Assembly (NCBI RefSeq): GCF_003182475.1
Contig: NZ_QGTS01000004.1
Coordinates: 131,481 to 195,480, forward strand
Length of the DNA stretch: 64,000 nt
From: Mangrovibacter plantisponsor
GTDB lineage: Bacteria > Pseudomonadota > Gammaproteobacteria > Enterobacterales > Enterobacteriaceae
Direction of reading: 5' to 3'
The notes under the pieces are model-generated. The model saw only the letters and a list, made by a program, of their open reading frames with translations, searched no databases and had not been told where the DNA came from. The position numbers and the translations under genes are program-made. This document shows positions 60,297-64,000 of this stretch, piece after piece; the stretch's first letter is position 1, and each line of letters begins with the position of its first letter.

Positions 60297-62903
60297 TTAA
60301 TTACCCTGTAAGCTGGCTATCATCTGGCGTTCATCCAGCCAGGCAAGCAATGCCTGTGGTGTCATTGGCCGGGCAAGCAAATACCCTTGTACTACCGGGT
60401 ACCCCTGGTCACGCAGGCGGTTAAATTGCTCGCAAGTTTCCACCCCTTCTGCCACCACTGTGAGCCTGAGGCTTTCCCCAATGCCCATAATTGCTTTACT
60501 GAGGGAGCAGGCAATCTCATCGTTTTCCAGATCAGCCACAAAGCTGCGGTCCAGTTTCAGCTCACTAAACGGTAACCGGCGCAAATAACTCAGGCTGGAA
60601 TAACCCGTACCAAAATCATCCATTGATAAGCGGACTCCCAGCGCATTGACCTCATTCAGGCATGTCACGGTATTAACGTTGCTGTCCAGCAGAACACTTT
60701 CTGTCAGTTCCAGTGTGAGGTGATGAGGCTCCAGCCCATGTTTTTCGAGGATCCTTGCCACGGTATCTGGCAATGACAGGTCATGAAAACTGGTGGAAGA
60801 GAGATTAACCGAGACCGCCGGTACGGGAATACCCTGAGCCTGCCACTCAGCAAGCTGTGCACAGGCTGCATCCATCGCCCAGAGACCTAACGCGGCAATC
60901 AGCCCGCACTCCTGAGCCAGGGGAATAAAACGCGAAGGCGGCACCATACCAAACTCAGGGTGATACCAGCGAGCCAGCGCTTCAACACCATATATACTGT
61001 TATCACTGAGTGTAATTTGTGGCTGGTAATAGAGCTGCAACCCGCCCTGTTTTACAGCCTGGCGCAGAGCGCTCTCCAGCCGCATACGCTCCTGGGCTGT
61101 TTGCCCCATATCATTGCTGAAAAATGCCCACTGCCCACGGCCACAACTTTTAGCCTGAGACATCGCCAGGTCAGCATGCTGAATCAGCTCATCCACGGTT
61201 TTGCCATCGTTCGGGAACATGGCGATACCAATAGTTGCCGTGACTGACAGCGACGTGCCGGACAACTCCAGCGGCTCATGGAGTACCGCCTGCAAGCGGG
61301 ATACCGCTTCCTGAACCTGGTCTTTGTCGCACTGTGGCATCACCACCAGGAATTCGTCCCCGGAAAGGCGACCTGCAATGTCCGTTACGCGTAATGCACA
61401 TTGCAGGCGCTGTGCAACCTGTACCAGAACATCATCGCCTAACTGGTGGCTGAATGAGTCATTAATCTGCTTAAAGCGGTCCAGGTCAATAAAGAGCACG
61501 GCAACGGCTTCGTTGCGATGTGCTGCCGCTTCAATTTCCTGGTCCAGTTTAGCCTGTAACAAACTGCGGTTTGGCAGCCCGGTCAGGCTGTCGTAAAACG
61601 CCAGTTGGCTAATACGCTGGCGCGCATGTTCACGGGTCAGCGCCAGTGAACATAAGTGAGTTGAGACATCAATCAGATACTGGTGCAGCAGTGAGATGCG
61701 TTCGGTTAGCGGCTGGCGGAAATAAAAAGCAAAGGTGCCAATCACTTTACCCTGGTTATTACATACCGGTGTTGACCAGCAACCAACATACCCCAGCGGC
61801 AAGATATGCTCACGAAAAACTTCCCAACGAGGATCAGTGGCAATATCGGTGACCAGGACAGGGTGATTAAACCAGGCGGCAGAACCACAGGAACCCACAT
61901 CAGGGCCAATCTGTAACCCTTCTATCTGGCGCGAGAAGGATTTTGCCATTCCGGGGCCTGCCAGAGGGAACAGACGCCCCTGGTTATCCAGTTCAAGAAT
62001 GGTGGCTGTGATATCCGGGGCGATGCGCTCAACTTCATTACAAATCAACTCCAGCACATCGACCAGTGGGCGTTCCTGCACCAGCGCTTCCAGCACCTGT
62101 TGCTGCAGAGTTTCATAGATTTTACTGTGTGTGACACTGTGCACCATCCACACCTGGTGCGACACTTGCCGGGTCTGGGTATTCACTATTGGGTAGCAAA
62201 CCAGCCTTACCCAATGCTGATGCTGGTTTTTGTCCTGAATCAGGTATTCGCCTTCCAGAGGCTCTCCGGCGCTAAGCTCACGGATAACCGCCTGGCGGGC
62301 AGACTCATCAATCCCGCCCAACAACAATTCAACCGGGTTCATCCCATTGAGCCCGTTAAGTTCCCAGCCCAGCAACTGTGTGAAACCTTTACTGACATAG
62401 CGAATATGGCCGTCACCATCACTCACCATCACAGCAGTGTGGATGACTTCGGTCACCTGGAATTGTTGGTACATCAGAGCGGGTTGTTCAAAATCGTGGC
62501 GGGTCTGGTCGGTTGCCGGGCGAACCAGCGCCAGTACGCCTGTTATCTTGCCACTCATGTCCGCGACCGGTACCCAGGTTACATCAACCCAGATAAGACG
62601 GCCTGTTTTGTGCAACGCAATAATCACGCCGGAGCCTGAAATACCGCGCATTAAATCCTGCCACAGCACAAGGTAGCGTGGGTGGCTGGCAAAATCAGGC
62701 AGGCAGAATTCGCTATGGTGACGCCCTATTACCTCTGCGGCCTGGTAGCCAAACAGATGTAATAAATTATCATTCACCTGGCGTACGCATCCATTGCCAT
62801 CGAACTCAGCAATGGCAAGTACGTCATCAAGCGCTTGTAGCTGGCTCAATGCTGGCGTAACACCCTGCCCACTCGTTCCGGCATTGTGTATTTTTTCGTA
62901 CAT
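60297..62903 (-). CDS. c-di-GMP protein with PAS-PAS-GAF-GGDEF-EAL domains
   Basis: 868 aa from the ATG at 62903 (an in-frame TTG at 62930 is rejected). PAS about 15-125, PAS about 145-265, GAF about 275-430 (RQIEGLQIGPDVGSCGSAAWF), GGDEF about 440-600 with the signature SGDEF (AGRLSGDEFLVVM), EAL about 620-865 with YGVEALARW, SVNLSSTSF, MDDFGTGYSSLSYL, LKLDRSFV and VVAEGVET. EAL residues look complete, so phosphodiesterase activity is likely. The cyclase site has Ser in place of the first Gly. Soluble sensor; input signal unknown. Confidence 0.93.
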   Translation of the reverse strand: MYEKIHNAGTSGQGVTPALSQLQALDDVLAIAEFDGNGCVRQVNDNLLHLFGYQAAEVIGRHHSEFCLPDFASHPRYLVLWQDLMRGISGSGVIIALHKTGRLIWVDVTWVPVADMSGKITGVLALVRPATDQTRHDFEQPALMYQQFQVTEVIHTAVMVSDGDGHIRYVSKGFTQLLGWELNGLNGMNPVELLLGGIDESARQAVIRELSAGEPLEGEYLIQDKNQHQHWVRLVCYPIVNTQTRQVSHQVWMVHSVTHSKIYETLQQQVLEALVQERPLVDVLELICNEVERIAPDITATILELDNQGRLFPLAGPGMAKSFSRQIEGLQIGPDVGSCGSAAWFNHPVLVTDIATDPRWEVFREHILPLGYVGCWSTPVCNNQGKVIGTFAFYFRQPLTERISLLHQYLIDVSTHLCSLALTREHARQRISQLAFYDSLTGLPNRSLLQAKLDQEIEAAAHRNEAVAVLFIDLDRFKQINDSFSHQLGDDVLVQVAQRLQCALRVTDIAGRLSGDEFLVVMPQCDKDQVQEAVSRLQAVLHEPLELSGTSLSVTATIGIAMFPNDGKTVDELIQHADLAMSQAKSCGRGQWAFFSNDMGQTAQERMRLESALRQAVKQGGLQLYYQPQITLSDNSIYGVEALARWYHPEFGMVPPSRFIPLAQECGLIAALGLWAMDAACAQLAEWQAQGIPVPAVSVNLSSTSFHDLSLPDTVARILEKHGLEPHHLTLELTESVLLDSNVNTVTCLNEVNALGVRLSMDDFGTGYSSLSYLRRLPFSELKLDRSFVADLENDEIACSLSKAIMGIGESLRLTVVAEGVETCEQFNRLRDQGYPVVQGYLLARPMTPQALLAWLDERQMIASLQGN

Positions 62904-63298
62904 GGCATCAGCCCTTTCGTCTTGAAGCAAAACCGTCCTTCACCCGGACTGTTATCATCGGTTTTTATTCACCCATTGCTGCAACCTGGATTTACGGCTC
63001 AAGAGGGATGCACCGAAAGGTATTGGAAGTATCGGCACTAACTGCTGTTACTTTAGACAATGCTTCACAGTCTTTAGCTATCCCGCGGTAATAAAACTAA
63101 AGATAGTCCACATGATTAATAACTGTGGGAAAACAAGTAGGCACAAGGGAAATAGAGGAAGTACAATTGTGCTGACTCAACGGTTTTTGCGGGAAGAGTA
63201 ACTGCATGCTCAGTATAACGGGGGAGCTGGCGCAAACTATATACTGAAATAGTTCCCTGGTAAGCTCGGTTACCACAGGTTTACCTGCCCCCAGGCCG
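62904..63298. other. Gene-free stretch between rutR and the GGDEF-EAL gene
   Basis: About 395 bp, carrying the promoter region of the leftward GGDEF-EAL gene. No ORF, tRNA or clear operator is seen. Confidence 0.5.
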
Positions 63299-63937
63299 TT
63301 AACGCACCCGAATGCCTTCGGTAATCATGCGCTGGACACCAGACACAGTCTCGGCAAAAAATTGCGGGTCACTGAGGTTTTTTCCGGTTACCGCCTCTAT
63401 TTGCGTGGCAAAATCGGCATAGTGTTGGGTGGTGGCCCAAATCATAAAGACCAGGTGCTGTGGGTCAACGGGAGCCAGTTTTCCACTGGCAACCCAGTCG
63501 GCAATAATCGCGGATTTTTCATCCACCAGCTGTTTTAAATCACCCGATAACTCGGCCATTAATAATGGCGCACCCTGCAGCATTTCCAGGCAAAACAAGC
63601 GGGATGCCTGAGGGTAATCGCGGGAGACCTCAAGTTTTCTGCGAATGTAATCACCAATTGCGATCAGCGGCTCCTGGTCAGCGCTGAAAGCCTTGAAAGG
63701 CGCCAGCCAGATTTCCAGAATTTCTTTCAAAACTGCTATATAAAGCGCTTCTTTAGACGGGTAGTAATAGAGCATATTCGTCTTGGAAACACCGGCCTGT
63801 TCCGCCACCTGGTCAAGGCTTGTGCCATGAATACCATATTGAGAAAAAAGTGCTAACCCGGCGGCCAGAATTGCCTGTTTTTTTGCGGCGACCGCCCGGG
63901 AGCGCCGCCCTGTCGTTTTTACCGTTTCACCGGCCAT
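63299..63937 (-). CDS. rutR: TetR-family regulator RutR
   Basis: 212 aa. N-terminal HTH (AILAAGLALFSQYGIHGTSLDQVAEQAGVSKTNMLYYYPSKEALY) and a C-terminal ligand domain with the uracil-site residues region (WLAPFKAFSADQEPL, FCLEMLQGAPLLMAEL, IWATTQHYADF) as in E. coli RutR. Represses the rut operon and relieves repression on binding uracil/thymine. GGGAG before the ATG. The rutA-G operon is expected beyond the window's right edge. Confidence 0.95.
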   Translation of the reverse strand: MAGETVKTTGRRSRAVAAKKQAILAAGLALFSQYGIHGTSLDQVAEQAGVSKTNMLYYYPSKEALYIAVLKEILEIWLAPFKAFSADQEPLIAIGDYIRRKLEVSRDYPQASRLFCLEMLQGAPLLMAELSGDLKQLVDEKSAIIADWVASGKLAPVDPQHLVFMIWATTQHYADFATQIEAVTGKNLSDPQFFAETVSGVQRMITEGIRVR

Positions 63938-64000
63938 ATTTACTCTCCCTGCATGGATGCAGACAGCATAACAAAATCCGCTTCACCTCTCGACAAGCTT

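Overview
The window is chromosomal DNA from a member of the Enterobacteriaceae. Core genes (put, efe, phoH, tmaR-yeeA-sbmC, dacD, sbcB, plaP, yeeZ, his, rutR) align closely from memory with E. coli and Salmonella. The lsr locus has the Salmonella-like form with lsrE. The genus cannot be fixed from the sequence alone. No prophage, CRISPR array or rRNA is seen.

Positions 1-6830 are a decayed accessory region. On the minus strand lie several orphan C-terminal modules of CdiA/FhaB-type contact-dependent toxins: a VENN fragment, a frameshifted pre-toxin plus toxin with a CPCC-type immunity gene, a VENN-barnase module with a barstar-like immunity gene, and a broken toxin tail with an unrecognised immunity candidate. 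Mixed among them are an intact IS3-family element, an IS21 istA fragment, a symE fragment, a ParE/RelE-RHH toxin-antitoxin pair and a 172-bp direct repeat. No cdiB or full-length cdiA is present.

Positions 6860-10800 hold three minus-strand envelope or membrane genes, a 56-aa plus-strand small gene, tRNA-Ser(GGA) with a clear promoter and terminator, structured repeats behind the tRNA, and an ankyrin-repeat gene. Positions 10866-20838 are the AI-2 uptake and processing locus: lsrR-lsrK-cupin leftward and lsrACDBFGE rightward, around a control region with a CRP site and two matching 33-bp dyads. An SDR gene, phoH, the efeUOB iron/haem locus (Fur box in front of efeU) and the divergent putP/putA proline genes follow to 32768.

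From 32922 to 50248 comes a block that in E. coli lies far away: tmaR, yeeA, sbmC, a fidL/marT-like pair, a truncated regulator, dacD, sbcB, plaP, yeeZ and the complete his operon with leader peptide and attenuator. Then comes a type VI secretion effector island (VgrG with a C-terminal adaptor, Tle3-like lipase, lipoprotein immunity candidate, PAAR and an unknown membrane protein), a chemoreceptor, a PAS-PAS-GAF-GGDEF-EAL protein and rutR. putA and rutR are neighbours in E. coli, so the 30-kb block between them marks a rearrangement relative to that species.

Main themes are signalling and catabolism (AI-2, proline, ferrous iron), histidine synthesis, and two interbacterial-competition loci: one decayed (CDI orphans) and one that looks intact (VgrG/Tle/PAAR).
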